From NCBI RefSeq assembly GCF_004365875.1, contig NZ_SODF01000002.1, positions 1,738,971 to 1,802,970 of the forward strand: a DNA stretch of 64,000 nt, written 5' to 3'. The notes under the pieces were generated by a model. That model made no database searches and had not been told where the DNA came from. It was given only the letters and a program-made list of their open reading frames with translations. The position numbers were made by a program, and so were the translations under genes. Shown here in pieces: positions 17,623 to 26,661 of the stretch. This DNA is from Kribbella kalugense (GTDB taxonomy: Bacteria; Actinomycetota; Actinomycetes; Propionibacteriales; Kribbellaceae). How positions within the stretch are numbered: the first letter of the stretch is position 1; the number at the start of each line of letters is the position of its first letter.

Positions 17623-18651
17623 TTAGCCGAGTTGCTCGGCGAGCCAGCGCACGGCCATCGGATAGCGGTACTCGATGCCGCCGTGCGTACCCTCGAACAG
17701 CTCGAAGTGCATCCGCTCATCGGGTACGCCGACCTGCTGGGCGGCCCGGTGGAACGCGGTCGCGCCGAGGTCCAGGAAGTACTCGTCCTGCCGGCCCGCG
17801 TCGATCCAGACCGCGCGCAGCGAGCGGAGCGCCTCGGCGTACTGCGGTTCCTTCACCATCTCGACCGGGTCGCGGGACAGCCAGCGGGCCCAGACCTCGG
17901 GGACGGTCGCCCCGAGATCGTCGAACGGCAGCAGTACGGTGCCGTCGGCCTCGGCGGAGTACGCCGACGCGTAGCCGTACATCTCCAGGATGTGCAGATC
18001 CTCGTTGGTGGTCCGGCCGCGCTTGGTCTCGAGCACCTCGAAGTACTTCTCGTAGCTGCCGTCGTACTTGTCCCGCAGGATCCGGGCGGTCTCGCCGAAC
18101 CCCGACCGGTAGCAGACGTCGAACAGGGCGTCACCGGCATGCGTCGCGAGTGCGCCGAACACGTCCGGCCGCAGCAACGGCGTCACCATCGCGGTGTACC
18201 CGCCGCTCGACTTGCCAGTGACAGCACGATGATCGCGGTCGGCGATCGTCCGGTACTTCGCGTCGACCCACGGCACGATCTCGTCGCACAAGTACGACTG
18301 GTACTGCCCGGTCCCCGGCGAGTCGAGGCACTGGCTCCCGCCGTACTTCGTCCACGAGTCGACGAAGACCACGACAGCCCGCGGCACGCTCTCGTCCTGG
18401 AACATGGCGTCCAGCAGCTCCGGGTACGGCTGCCGGAACGGCGCCCGGTTGAACCACATTCCGACATGCCCGGTGTAGCCCATCGTCACGTAGATGGATG
18501 GGTACCGCTGATCCGAGTCGTCGTACCCCGGCGGCAGGTAGACCAGCACCGGTCGCTCGTGCGGGTCGCCGAGCGGGTTCCCCCGCAGCAGCTCACTGGT
18601 GTACGTCGTCTGGTCGATCCGGCCGGCGAGCTCCGCGGACCACGGCAACAT
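17623..18651 (-). CDS. Putative esterase, alpha/beta hydrolase fold
   Basis: 342 residues of the putative-esterase (enterochelin/S-formylglutathione-type) family. The nucleophile elbow is GKSSGG (GxSxG), a likely acid lies in DAGRQDEYFLD, and a His in EGTHGGIEYRYP completes a triad. No signal peptide, so cytoplasmic. The ATG at 18651 follows GGAGG that overlaps the end of argS, 12 nt upstream, so the two genes form an operon with argS first. Its substrate cannot be told from sequence. Confidence 0.82.
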   Translation of the reverse strand: MLPWSAELAGRIDQTTYTSELLRGNPLGDPHERPVLVYLPPGYDDSDQRYPSIYVTMGYTGHVGMWFNRAPFRQPYPELLDAMFQDESVPRAVVVFVDSWTKYGGSQCLDSPGTGQYQSYLCDEIVPWVDAKYRTIADRDHRAVTGKSSGGYTAMVTPLLRPDVFGALATHAGDALFDVCYRSGFGETARILRDKYDGSYEKYFEVLETKRGRTTNEDLHILEMYGYASAYSAEADGTVLLPFDDLGATVPEVWARWLSRDPVEMVKEPQYAEALRSLRAVWIDAGRQDEYFLDLGATAFHRAAQQVGVPDERMHFELFEGTHGGIEYRYPMAVRWLAEQLG

Positions 18652-18663
18652 GGGCAACCTCCG

Positions 18664-20346
18664 TCACATGGCGTCCGGGGCCTGGATCCCCAGCAGACTG
18701 AGTCCATCCTGCAACACCTTCCGGGTTGCCGTGCAGAGGGCGATCCGGCTTGCTCTGGTCGCGCCTTCACTGCTCAGCACCGGGCACTGCTCGTAGAAGG
18801 TGGAGAGGGCTGACGCGACGTCGTACAGGTAGGTGCAGAGTCTGTGCGGCTGGAGCGTCTCTGCGACCTGGGCGACCGTGTCGGCGAAGTCGGTGAGGAG
18901 GAGGGCGAGCTGCTGCTCGGCCGGGTCCTTCAGGTCGGTGACCTCACCTGGGGTGCCGGCCTTGCTGAGGAGCCGGGTGAGCCGGGCGTGGGCGTACTGG
19001 AGGTAGGGGCCGGTGTTGCCGGTCATCGCGACCATCCGGTCCAGGTCGAACACGTAGTCGTTGCCCCGGTCGCTCGACAGGTCGGCGTACTTGACGGCGC
19101 CGATCCCCACCGCCCGCGCGGTCGCCTCCCGATCGACGCCCTCCCGGCCTTCCAGTAGCGAGTCAGCCCGCGCGACCGCGCTGTTGAGGAGCTCGGCCAG
19201 CTTCACCGTGCCGCCTGCCCTTGTTTTGAAGGGTTTTCCGGTCGGTCCGAGTACGGTGCCGAACGAGACATGCTCCGCCGGTGTTGTCGATGGCAACCAA
19301 CCGGCGGTCCGCGCCAGAGTGAAGATCATGTCGAAGTGCAGTGCCTGCCGATGGTCCACGACGTACACGATCCGGTCGGCGTGCAGCGTGCTCACCCGAT
19401 GCCGTACTGCGGCCAGGTCCGTTGCGCTGTAGCCGAACCCGCCGTCGGACTTCCGCACGATCACCGGCAACGGGCTCCCGTCCCTGCCGGCGTACCCGGG
19501 CAGGAACGCGCACATCGCGCCCTCGGACTCGGTCAGCAGACCCTGCTGCTCCAGCTCTGCAACCACTCTCGGCAGGTCGTCGTTGTATGCGCTTTCGCCC
19601 ACGACATCCGACCGTTGGAGCTTGGATCCGAGCAGTGCGTAGACCTTCTCGAAGTCGTCCATCGAGACGTCGACCATGTGCCGCCAGCTGGCCCGCGTCT
19701 CCGGATCACCCGACTGCAGCTTGACTACCCGCAGCCTGGACTTGTCGGCAAAGGTGCCATCGGCATCGAAGTGCTTCCGGCTCCGCTCGTAGAGGTGCTG
19801 CAATCCCTCCAGATCAAGGGATTCCGCCGTGATGCCCTCCTCGAGCAGTTGCTCGATCATCATCCCGTACTGCGTGCCCCAGTCGCCGACGTGGTTCTGC
19901 CGGATCACCTCGTACCCGACGTACTCGAGCACGTTGCAGAGTGCGTCGCCGATCACGGTCGACCGGAGATGGCCGACGTGCATCTGCTTGGCCACGTTCG
20001 GCTGCGAGTAGTCGACGACGACCCGCAGACCGTTGCTACTAAAGGATTGCGGCTCGTTGACGGCCTTGGCCAGGGTTGCCGGCAGCAACGTCAGGTTGAT
20101 GAATCCCGGGCCGGCGATGGACGGCTTCTCGCACAAGTCGTCTACCTGCAAGGCGTCGACCAGGCGTGCGGCGATGTCCCGCGGCGGTTGGCCGAGGGCG
20201 TTGCCGAGCCGGAGTGCGAGATTGCTCTGGTAGTGGCCGAACTCGGGCTTGGTCGCCGCCCGCAACTCGGCGTCGTAGAGCGTACCGAAGGCCGCCTCGG
20301 CGGCAGCGGACAGTCTGGTGGCAAGGACAGGCAGAACTGCGGACAT
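18664..20346 (-). CDS. argS: Arginyl-tRNA synthetase
   Basis: 560 residues of class Ia ArgRS: an N-terminal additional domain (FGHYQSNLALRLGNALGQ), the HIGH-type motif HVGHLRST within VVVDYSQPNVAKQMHVGHL, and a KMSKS-equivalent GPTGKPFKTRAGGTVKL. The anticodon-binding DALR domain includes YLQYAHARLTRLL and ends in LQDGLSLLGIQAPDAM. The ATG at 20346 has AAGGA upstream. The signature resembles the E. coli/eukaryotic-cytosolic branch rather than the mycobacterial form (EFVSANPTGPIHIGG), so this may be a second or replacing ArgRS. Confidence 0.93.
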   Translation of the reverse strand: MSAVLPVLATRLSAAAEAAFGTLYDAELRAATKPEFGHYQSNLALRLGNALGQPPRDIAARLVDALQVDDLCEKPSIAGPGFINLTLLPATLAKAVNEPQSFSSNGLRVVVDYSQPNVAKQMHVGHLRSTVIGDALCNVLEYVGYEVIRQNHVGDWGTQYGMMIEQLLEEGITAESLDLEGLQHLYERSRKHFDADGTFADKSRLRVVKLQSGDPETRASWRHMVDVSMDDFEKVYALLGSKLQRSDVVGESAYNDDLPRVVAELEQQGLLTESEGAMCAFLPGYAGRDGSPLPVIVRKSDGGFGYSATDLAAVRHRVSTLHADRIVYVVDHRQALHFDMIFTLARTAGWLPSTTPAEHVSFGTVLGPTGKPFKTRAGGTVKLAELLNSAVARADSLLEGREGVDREATARAVGIGAVKYADLSSDRGNDYVFDLDRMVAMTGNTGPYLQYAHARLTRLLSKAGTPGEVTDLKDPAEQQLALLLTDFADTVAQVAETLQPHRLCTYLYDVASALSTFYEQCPVLSSEGATRASRIALCTATRKVLQDGLSLLGIQAPDAM

Positions 20347-20463
20347 GACAGGGTCCTTCAAAGAGACGCGACTGGAACAGGCTGAGGTGTTCAGACAGTG
20401 CGTCGTCGTCGCAGGCTGAAGCTCACGCGCAGAGCGTGGGTGGGCTTCCGGCTGATCGACATG

Positions 20464-22701
20464 TCAGCCATTATGCACGAAGTACGCCGACGGTGCCGGT
20501 GACCGGTCCGCCGGCGGCACGATCGCCGGTACGTCGGTCTCGCCCAGGAACACCCGCCGTACCACTCGCTCGGCCGCCTGCCCGTCGTCGAACTCGCAGA
20601 ACTTCTCCCGGTACAGATGCCGGTGCTTGGCCGCCTCAGGCGAGGCGAACGTGCCGTTCCGCAACGCGGCGAACAGCTCCTCGGACGACCGCGCCACCAC
20701 CCCGGGCGGGAAGTCGGTGACGTCGAAGTACGTGCCGCGGCGGTCGTTGTAGAAGCCCTGGTCCTCGACGTGCAGCATGATCGGCCGGTCGAGGTTCGCG
20801 TAGTCGAAGGTGATCGACGAGTAGTCCGAGATCAGGACGTCGGCCGCCAGCATCAGGTCCTCGACCCGCGGGTGCCGGGATGCGTCGACCACCTTGCTGG
20901 ACTGGGATTCCGGTGCCTTCGACAACGAGTAGTGGGTCCGCACCAGCACCCGGCCGTGGTCGCCGGCCGCGTTCGCCAGCTGGTCCAGATCGAGCCGGAC
21001 GCCGGTCCCGCCGAGGTCCTTCAGACCGGTCGGCAGCCGGACCGAGTCGACGCCGTCGCGGAAGGTCGGCGCGTACAGGATGACCAGGTGCGAGTCGTCG
21101 TACCCGAACCCGGCCCGGATCGCCCGGACCTCGTCGAGGGTCGCGGTCAGCAGCCGGTCGTTGCGCGGGTAGCCGTACTCGAGCTCCTCGAAGTACGCCG
21201 GGTAGGTGCGCTCCCAGATCTCCGAGGAGTACCGGTTCGAGGACAGGTTGTAGTCCCAGCGGTCGACCTGCTGCATCAGCTCCTCGAGGTCGAGACCCTG
21301 GCCGGCCAGCGGGAACTTCCGCAGATCGGTGCCCATCGTCTTCAGCGGCGTACCGTGCTGGGTCTGCAGGTGGATCTGGCCCTCGCGCTTGTCCAGCTCC
21401 TTCGGCCAGTTCATGTTGCTGACGAAGTACGTCGCCTTGCCGAGCAGCTTCTCGTACGCCGGGGAGTCCGCGACGACGTACTCGACGCCCTCCGGGATCG
21501 CGCTCAGGTGATCGTTGTCGACTACCCAGACCCCGCGCAGATGCGGCGCCAGCTCGGCCGCCTTCTCGTAGATCGCCCGGGGATTGCAGGCGTACTGCTT
21601 GAACCAGTAGGCCGTGTAGGCCGCCAGGTTCGGGTCGAGCTTGGCGCGGTGCATCAGCCTGCCGACCGTCTTGCGCGCGTTCTGTGCGCGCAGCACCCGG
21701 GCGCTCAGTTTGAGTGTCGAGTAGGTGGCGTAGTCGTCGTGGATCAGCAACCAACGCTTGAACCCCCGCGCGGTCCGGTCGCTGCCGTAGCCCTCCGGCT
21801 TCCAGCGCTTCGCGAACGCATGCGCCGCGTGGAAGAAGTCGGCCCGGTCGTCGGTATCGATCCGCTCGGGCTTGGCGAGTACGGCGATGATGTGGTCCAG
21901 CGAACGGTCGAACGCGAACCGCCGCCAGCCGGCCAGCTCCGGGTCGGACTGGATGAACGCGTGCACCCGGTCGTACTGGTCGAAGATGTCCCACTGCCGG
22001 CGACCGCCGGTGGCATGGATGTTGCCGCCGGTCCGGTGCTGCCGGTAGTGCACGACGACCCGGTCCAGGGTGGCGATCCGCTCGGCGGTCAGCATCGTCG
22101 AGTAGGTCCAGGGCGCGTCCTCGTAGAAGCCGGACGTGAACGCGAACCCGTGCCGGGTGAGGAACCCGCGCCGGTACGCCTTGTTCCAGACCACCTCGAG
22201 GAAGGTCAGGAAGATCGGCCGCTCGGCCGCGGTGAACACACCCGCACCGTCCCGGCCGAACGCGTCGTGCCGCTGACTGCCGACCACCCGGCCGTCCCAG
22301 AAGATCCGCTCGTAGTCGAACATCACGATGTCAGCCCCCACGTCATCGATCCGCGCGGTGTTGTCGATCCGGCCGGCGATCGCCTCCAGCGAGCCGGGCA
22401 GCCAGAGGTCGTCGGCGTCCAGGAACAGCACGTACTCGCCGCGGCACTCCTTCAGCCCGGCGTTCCGGGCCGGTCCGTGGCCGACGTTCTCCTCCAGGTG
22501 CAGCGCCCGTACCCGCGGGTCGGCGGCCGCGTACTCGTCCAGGATCCGGCCGGACCCGTCCGGCGAGGCGTCGTCGACCCCGATCACCTCGAAGTCAGCG
22601 AACGACTGGCTCAGCACCGAGTCCAGACACGGCCGCAGCCACGCCCGCGAGGCATGGCAGGGGACCACGATGCTGAACCTGGGGACGGTGCCGAGCGCCA
22701 T
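20464..22701 (-). CDS. Bifunctional GT2 glycosyltransferase / CDP-glycerol glycerophosphotransferase
   Basis: 745 residues. The N-terminal domain (about 8-250) is a GT2 glycosyltransferase (FSIVVPCHASRAWLRPCLDSV, with the DXD-type LFLDADD). The C-terminal domain (about 370-715) matches the teichoic-acid glycerophosphotransferase family (LQTQHGTPLKTMGTD, LYAPTFRDG, ADVLISDYSSITFDY). Such fusions build teichoic-acid-like cell-wall glycopolymers on the inner membrane face. The ATG at 22701 is only 24 bp from the divergent Fic-like gene. With the pseudaminic acid genes it points to a surface polymer with sugar-phosphate chains. Confidence 0.9.
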   Translation of the reverse strand: MALGTVPRFSIVVPCHASRAWLRPCLDSVLSQSFADFEVIGVDDASPDGSGRILDEYAAADPRVRALHLEENVGHGPARNAGLKECRGEYVLFLDADDLWLPGSLEAIAGRIDNTARIDDVGADIVMFDYERIFWDGRVVGSQRHDAFGRDGAGVFTAAERPIFLTFLEVVWNKAYRRGFLTRHGFAFTSGFYEDAPWTYSTMLTAERIATLDRVVVHYRQHRTGGNIHATGGRRQWDIFDQYDRVHAFIQSDPELAGWRRFAFDRSLDHIIAVLAKPERIDTDDRADFFHAAHAFAKRWKPEGYGSDRTARGFKRWLLIHDDYATYSTLKLSARVLRAQNARKTVGRLMHRAKLDPNLAAYTAYWFKQYACNPRAIYEKAAELAPHLRGVWVVDNDHLSAIPEGVEYVVADSPAYEKLLGKATYFVSNMNWPKELDKREGQIHLQTQHGTPLKTMGTDLRKFPLAGQGLDLEELMQQVDRWDYNLSSNRYSSEIWERTYPAYFEELEYGYPRNDRLLTATLDEVRAIRAGFGYDDSHLVILYAPTFRDGVDSVRLPTGLKDLGGTGVRLDLDQLANAAGDHGRVLVRTHYSLSKAPESQSSKVVDASRHPRVEDLMLAADVLISDYSSITFDYANLDRPIMLHVEDQGFYNDRRGTYFDVTDFPPGVVARSSEELFAALRNGTFASPEAAKHRHLYREKFCEFDDGQAAERVVRRVFLGETDVPAIVPPADRSPAPSAYFVHNG

Positions 22702-22725
22702 ACGACGTCATCCTAGGGTGCAGTC

Positions 22726-23499
22726 ATGAGTACTGACGTGTTCGAGCCGTTGGCCGGTCTGGAAGGGGTCGGGTCGGCGGCGCGGGCGGCCCGGGACGCG
22801 GTCGACGTACTGCTCCGCGACCGTGGTCTGCGCCGGGTCGGTTCGGACATGACCGCCGAGGCCCTGCTGCGCGGCGCCCACGCGTCCGCCGCCCTGGCTG
22901 GCAGTACAGCGACGCCGGACGAGGTACGCCGTGGTGCCGCCGACGGACTCGCCGCCGGTGCGGTCCGGATGACCGGCGAATTGATGGCGCTGGCGCCCCA
23001 GGTGGACAAGGCCCCCGTGCAGGTCTGGACCAGACTGCACCAGTTGGCCGCGGTAGACCTGGGTCCGGCGGCCGAGCTGGGCCACCTGCGGACCGCCGCC
23101 GAGCCGGTCCCGGACGACATTCCCGGACTGCCGCCGGCGCCTGGCGCCGACGAGATGTGGGAGCGGTTGAGCGCTCTCGCGCGCAGCCTCACCCGTCCGA
23201 CCAAGGCGCCCGGTCTGGTCGTCGCGGCGATCGTGCATGCAGAGCTGGCCGTCCTGCGACCGTTCCCGCATGCCAACGGACTCGTTGCCCGAGCCGCCGA
23301 ACGCTGCCTGTTGGTTGCCCGGGGCATCGATCCGGTCTCGGTCACAGTGCCGGAAGGCGGTCACTATCTGTTGCAGGCGTCCTATGCCAGCGGGCTTTCC
23401 GACTACACAGCGCGAGGACTGACCGGCGTTCGTGATTGGTTGCTGCGGTCCTGCGAGGTAGTGACAAAAGGTGCCGAGCTCTCGCCACTTGTGTCCTGA
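22726..23499 (+). CDS. Fic-fold protein with degenerate active site
   Basis: 257 residues, mostly helical. Near residue 175 the sequence VVAAIVHAELAVLRPFPHANGLVARAAERCLL aligns with the Fic motif HPFxxGNGRxxR, but the catalytic His is Arg (LRPF) and the GNGR Arg is Leu (ANGL). AMP transfer is therefore not expected. Proteins of this kind are conserved in actinobacteria and sometimes annotated as oxidoreductase or Fic family. It lies next to the HAD-IB hydrolase gene, in convergent orientation. Confidence 0.7.
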   Translation: MSTDVFEPLAGLEGVGSAARAARDAVDVLLRDRGLRRVGSDMTAEALLRGAHASAALAGSTATPDEVRRGAADGLAAGAVRMTGELMALAPQVDKAPVQVWTRLHQLAAVDLGPAAELGHLRTAAEPVPDDIPGLPPAPGADEMWERLSALARSLTRPTKAPGLVVAAIVHAELAVLRPFPHANGLVARAAERCLLVARGIDPVSVTVPEGGHYLLQASYASGLSDYTARGLTGVRDWLLRSCEVVTKGAELSPLVS

Positions 23500-23509
23500 A
23501 ACCATGCGA

Positions 23510-23535
23510 ACGGCGTTCTCGGATGAGAACGCCGT
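23510..23535 (+). terminator. Hairpin terminator after the Fic-like gene
   Basis: A perfect 11-bp stem, ACGGCGTTCTC (23510-23520) and GAGAACGCCGT (23525-23535), has a 4-nt loop, 11 bp after the stop. There is no U-tract, as is common in high-GC actinobacteria. A second small hairpin, CCCCTT/AAGGGG, lies at 23704-23721, suitably placed to serve the convergent HAD gene. The rest of 23536-23768 shows nothing recognisable. Confidence 0.75.
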
Positions 23536-23768
23536 CGCTGGCACAACCTCCTGGTTACCATGCGTGCACCGGTTTGCCGCCACAGGCCGGAGCCTGGGTC
23601 GCGCTGCCCGTTTGGGATGGGCTGGTCGCCGCGTGGGTGCCTGGTTGCCGTGCAATCTCTACTGGATCCGAAGATCCTTTGTGGTTCCTTTGTACTCCTG
23701 AAACCCCTTTCTGGGAAGGGGATGCGGAGCCTTCATGGAGTTGAGAACAATGAAGCTATCTTCAGCTT

Positions 23769-24563
23769 TCAAGCAGTCCGGGAGCGTCGGCGCGACGCCA
23801 GCAACAGGGCTCCCGCGGCAACGGCCGCGACCACGCCGACGGCTACAGCAGGTCGTCGTACGCCGCTCCGGTTGGGCTGCTGCGGTTCGGCGAACTCCAG
23901 CACCGGCCAGCCTCGCTCGACCGCGATCCGCCGCAACGCCTTGTCCGGGTTGACCGCGAACGGGTGCCCGACCGCGGCCAGCAACGGCTCGTCGGTGATG
24001 GAATCCGAGTAACCGTAGGAGGTTGACAGGTCGTAGCCCTCGGTCGCGGCCAAGGCCTCGATCGCGGTCACCTTGTTCGGACCGTACGCATACTCGGCGA
24101 TCTCGCCGGTGTACTTGCCGTCGGCAACTACCATCCGGGTGGCGATCACCTTGTCCGCACCGAGGATCGCGCCGATCGGCTCGACCACCTCGGCACCGGA
24201 CGACGACACGATCACCACGTCCCGGCCGGCCGCGTGGTGCTGCGCGATCAGCTCGACCGCCTCGGTGTGGATCATCGGCCGGACGATGTGGTCCAGGGTG
24301 TCGGCGACGATCGCCTTGACCGTCGCGACGTCCCAGCCGGCGCACATCGCGGAGATGTACTCGCGCATCCGCTCCATCTGGTCGTGGTCCGCGCCGCCGA
24401 GCAGGTAGACGAACTGGGCGTACGCGCTACGCAGTACCGTCCGGCGGTTGATCAGCCCGCCGGCGTAGAACGGGCGGGAGAACGCGAGCGTGCTCGAGCG
24501 CGCCAGAATGGTCTTGTCCAGATCGAAGAAAGCCGCCGATCGAGCGGTCCCGGGGTGCGCCAT
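23769..24563 (-). CDS. HAD-IB family hydrolase
   Basis: 264 residues. The HAD motif I is AAFFDLDKTI with the DxDK nucleophile; motif II is VIVSSSGAEVVEPIG; motif III/IV is SYGYSDSITDEPLL. This is the subfamily IB (phosphoserine-phosphatase-like) phosphatase fold. A hydrophobic segment near the C-terminus (VAVGVVAAVAAGALLLASRRR) suggests a tail membrane anchor. I chose the ATG at 24563 because family members begin just before the first motif; an ATG at 24575 is equally weak. Streptomyces homologues lie next to the Ssd/CpaE gene and 6S RNA. Confidence 0.85.
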   Translation of the reverse strand: MAHPGTARSAAFFDLDKTILARSSTLAFSRPFYAGGLINRRTVLRSAYAQFVYLLGGADHDQMERMREYISAMCAGWDVATVKAIVADTLDHIVRPMIHTEAVELIAQHHAAGRDVVIVSSSGAEVVEPIGAILGADKVIATRMVVADGKYTGEIAEYAYGPNKVTAIEALAATEGYDLSTSYGYSDSITDEPLLAAVGHPFAVNPDKALRRIAVERGWPVLEFAEPQQPNRSGVRRPAVAVGVVAAVAAGALLLASRRRSRTA

Positions 24564-24610
24564 GGGACCGAGCATAGGCAGCTGGGAGAAACGCCGAGGG
24601 ACCCGGGCTT

Positions 24611-24637
24611 TTGCCTGGGCCGGTATCCCGTTAGACT
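24611..24637 (+). promoter_or_regulatory. Candidate promoter of the structured RNA
   Basis: TTGCCT (24611-24616) and TAGACT (24632-24637) resemble -35 and -10 boxes, though the 15-bp spacing is short; TTTTGC at 24609-24614 gives 17 bp. Transcription would start near 24644, at the base of the structured region. Confidence 0.4.
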
Positions 24638-24643
24638 GGTCGG

Positions 24644-24872
24644 CAGTGTGACAGTGACACTGGCTGGAAGCGCCTGATCGGGTGCGTTCAGCGCCTGGCC
24701 GAAACGCAGTCAGTCGCAACTGAACTGAGATGTGTGAAGCCTGGAATCGGGGGGTACATACTCCCTGACAGTGGCAGACTGTCGCCTCCTGAACGGCCCC
24801 CGGCTCCTCCCCCCGAGCCCGTGGCCGAAGACGGCCCCCGGTCACCCCCCCGCCGGGGGCCGTCGCCTTTCT
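24644..24872 (+). ncRNA. ssrS: Structured RNA, candidate 6S RNA
   Basis: This ~230-nt intergenic stretch has no credible ORF but many self-complementary segments: CAGTGT/ACACTG (24644-24662), GCGTT/AACGC (24684-24707), CAGT/ACTG (24711-24722), GACAGT/ACTGTC (24767-24783), and a strong terminator at 24830-24864. It is divergent from the HAD-IB gene. In Streptomyces coelicolor the 6S RNA (scr3559) lies beside the homologous HAD gene SCO3558, which is the main basis of the call. The exact ends and the 6S identity are unproved. Confidence 0.45.
24830..24864 (+). terminator. Strong hairpin terminator
   Basis: A perfect 12-bp GC-rich stem, GACGGCCCCCGG (24830-24841) and CCGGGGGCCGTC (24853-24864), has an 11-nt loop and is followed by GCCTTTCT. 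It terminates a forward transcript that cannot be the HAD gene (reverse strand), hence the ncRNA call upstream. Confidence 0.85.
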
Positions 24873-24897
24873 ACCCTTCGCCAAGTACTGGTAAAGA

Positions 24898-24933
24898 TTC
24901 TCGCTTTTCTGCGCGTGGGAGCGTTCTCACTTT
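24898..24933 (+). promoter_or_regulatory. Direct repeats upstream of a chitinase gene
   Basis: TTCTCGCTTT (24898-24907) and TTCTCACTTT (24924-24933) form a 10-bp direct repeat with 26-bp periodicity. They lie just upstream of TTGACA (24944-24949), a possible -35, and 47 bp before the chitinase start. Direct repeats are known at Streptomyces chitinase promoters, but these differ from that consensus. Confidence 0.4.
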
Positions 24934-24979
24934 ATGCAGGGTCTTGACAATGTAATTGCCTGGTCACAGGTTGTAGAAC

Positions 24980-26659
24980 ATGAAACCGCCTGCACACCGC
25001 CCCCAGGCAGCGGTCGTCATCAGCCTGCTCGCCGTTCTCATGGGCTTTTTGGCCCCTTCCGCCGCCTCCGCGGCGACCAATCTCGTCACGAACGCCGGCT
25101 TCGAGTCCGGCACGCTCTCCGGCTGGTCCTGTCCGGCCGGCGGCGTCACGACGTCCGCCCCGCACTCCGGCTCATTCGCGCTCCAGGCGACACCGAGCGG
25201 GAGCGATATCGCCCAGTGCTCGCAGTCGATAGCGGTCCAGCCCAATACGGCGTACACGCTGTCGGCGTGGGTCAAAGGATCGAATGTTTACCTTGGTGTG
25301 GATGGTGGTCCCAGCACGTGGACGACTAGTTCCGGTTGGAGCCAACTGACCGTTCCGTTCACCACGGGTGCTTCGGCCACGTCGGTGTCGATCTACGTCC
25401 ACAGTTGGTACGCGCTCCCGGCGTACCAGGTCGATGACGTCGTACTGGATGGTCCGGGTGGGACTCCGGACACCACGGCGCCGTCGACGCCAGGTGGTCT
25501 GGCGGTCGGCAGTCCGACCGCGAGCTCGCTGAAGCTGAACTGGTCCGCCGCGTCCGACGCGAACGGCATCGACCACTACGACGTCGTCCGCGGGACCGGA
25601 GCCGCGCAGAGCGTCGGCAACGTGACCAGCTGGACCGCGACCGGCCTCAGTGCGGCAACGACGTACTCCTTCAAGGTGCGGGCCTGTGACCCGAGTGGCA
25701 ACTGCTCGGCGTACGGCGCTGCAGTGTCGGGCACCACGTCCGACGGTGGGACCAACCCGCCGCTCAGCGACCTGCCGGCGCACGTGCTCACCGGGTACTG
25801 GCAGAACTTCAACAACGGCGCGACGGTGCAGAAGATCTCCGATGTGCCGGCGGCGTACGACCTGATCGCAGTCGCCTTCGCGGATGCGGACACGTCGCGG
25901 CCGGGTGCCATCACGTTCAACCTGGACAGCGCCGGGCTCGGTGGCTACACGGTCGCGCAGTTCAAGGCCGACATCGCGGCGAAGCAGGCGGCCGGCAAGA
26001 AGGTCATCCTGTCCGTCGGCGGCCAGAACGGCACCATCTCGGTCGCGGACCCGACTGCCGCATCGAACTTCGCCAGCAGTGCGCTCTCGGTACTACGTGA
26101 GTACGGGTTCGACGGGATCGACATCGACCTGGAGAACGGCGTCAACGCGCAGTACATGGGTCAGGCGCTGACCAGTCTGCAGAGTCAGTTCGGTAGCGGA
26201 CTGGTGATCACGATGGCGCCGCAGACGATCGACATGCAGGCCACCTCGTTCGAGTACTTCAAGCTGGCGCTGGCGATCAAGAGCATCCTGACCATCGTCA
26301 ACGTGCAGTACTACAACTCCGGCTCGATGAACGGCTGCGACGGTCAGGTGTACTCGCAGGGCTCGGTCGACTTCATCACGGCCCAGGCCTGCATCATGCT
26401 GCAGAACGGACTGCGTCCCGACCAGGTCGGCCTCGGCCTGCCGGCGTCGTCCCAGGCGGCAGGCAGCGGGTACGTCTCGCCGACTGTCGTCAACAACGCG
26501 CTGGACTGCCTGTCCAAGGGCACCGGCTGCGGCAACTACAAGCCGAGCTCACCGTGGCCCTCGCTGCGTGGGGCGATGACTTGGTCGACCAACTGGGACG
26601 CGTCGAACGGCAACCAGTTCGCGAACCAGGTCGGTAGCCACGTGCACTCACTGCCCTGA
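24980..26659 (+). CDS. Secreted GH18 chitinase with CBM and FN3
   Basis: 559 residues. Signal peptide 1-32 (PSAASAA); carbohydrate-binding module of jelly-roll type about 34-155 (NLVTNAGFESGTLSGWSC...); FN3 module about 163-250; GH18 catalytic domain about 262-559. The GH18 signature is FDGIDIDLEN (DxxDxDxE) with Glu as acid catalyst. It hydrolyses beta-1,4-GlcNAc links in chitin outside the cell. The architecture resembles Streptomyces chitinases C-like. The stop is 2 bp before the start of a regulator gene, so they are likely co-transcribed. Confidence 0.93.
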   Translation: MKPPAHRPQAAVVISLLAVLMGFLAPSAASAATNLVTNAGFESGTLSGWSCPAGGVTTSAPHSGSFALQATPSGSDIAQCSQSIAVQPNTAYTLSAWVKGSNVYLGVDGGPSTWTTSSGWSQLTVPFTTGASATSVSIYVHSWYALPAYQVDDVVLDGPGGTPDTTAPSTPGGLAVGSPTASSLKLNWSAASDANGIDHYDVVRGTGAAQSVGNVTSWTATGLSAATTYSFKVRACDPSGNCSAYGAAVSGTTSDGGTNPPLSDLPAHVLTGYWQNFNNGATVQKISDVPAAYDLIAVAFADADTSRPGAITFNLDSAGLGGYTVAQFKADIAAKQAAGKKVILSVGGQNGTISVADPTAASNFASSALSVLREYGFDGIDIDLENGVNAQYMGQALTSLQSQFGSGLVITMAPQTIDMQATSFEYFKLALAIKSILTIVNVQYYNSGSMNGCDGQVYSQGSVDFITAQACIMLQNGLRPDQVGLGLPASSQAAGSGYVSPTVVNNALDCLSKGTGCGNYKPSSPWPSLRGAMTWSTNWDASNGNQFANQVGSHVHSLP

Positions 26660-26661
26660 TC

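Noticed and set aside
24886..24901. DasR (dre) site upstream of the chitinase
   Set aside because: ACTGGTAAAGATT matches only half of the ACTGGTCTAGACCA consensus.
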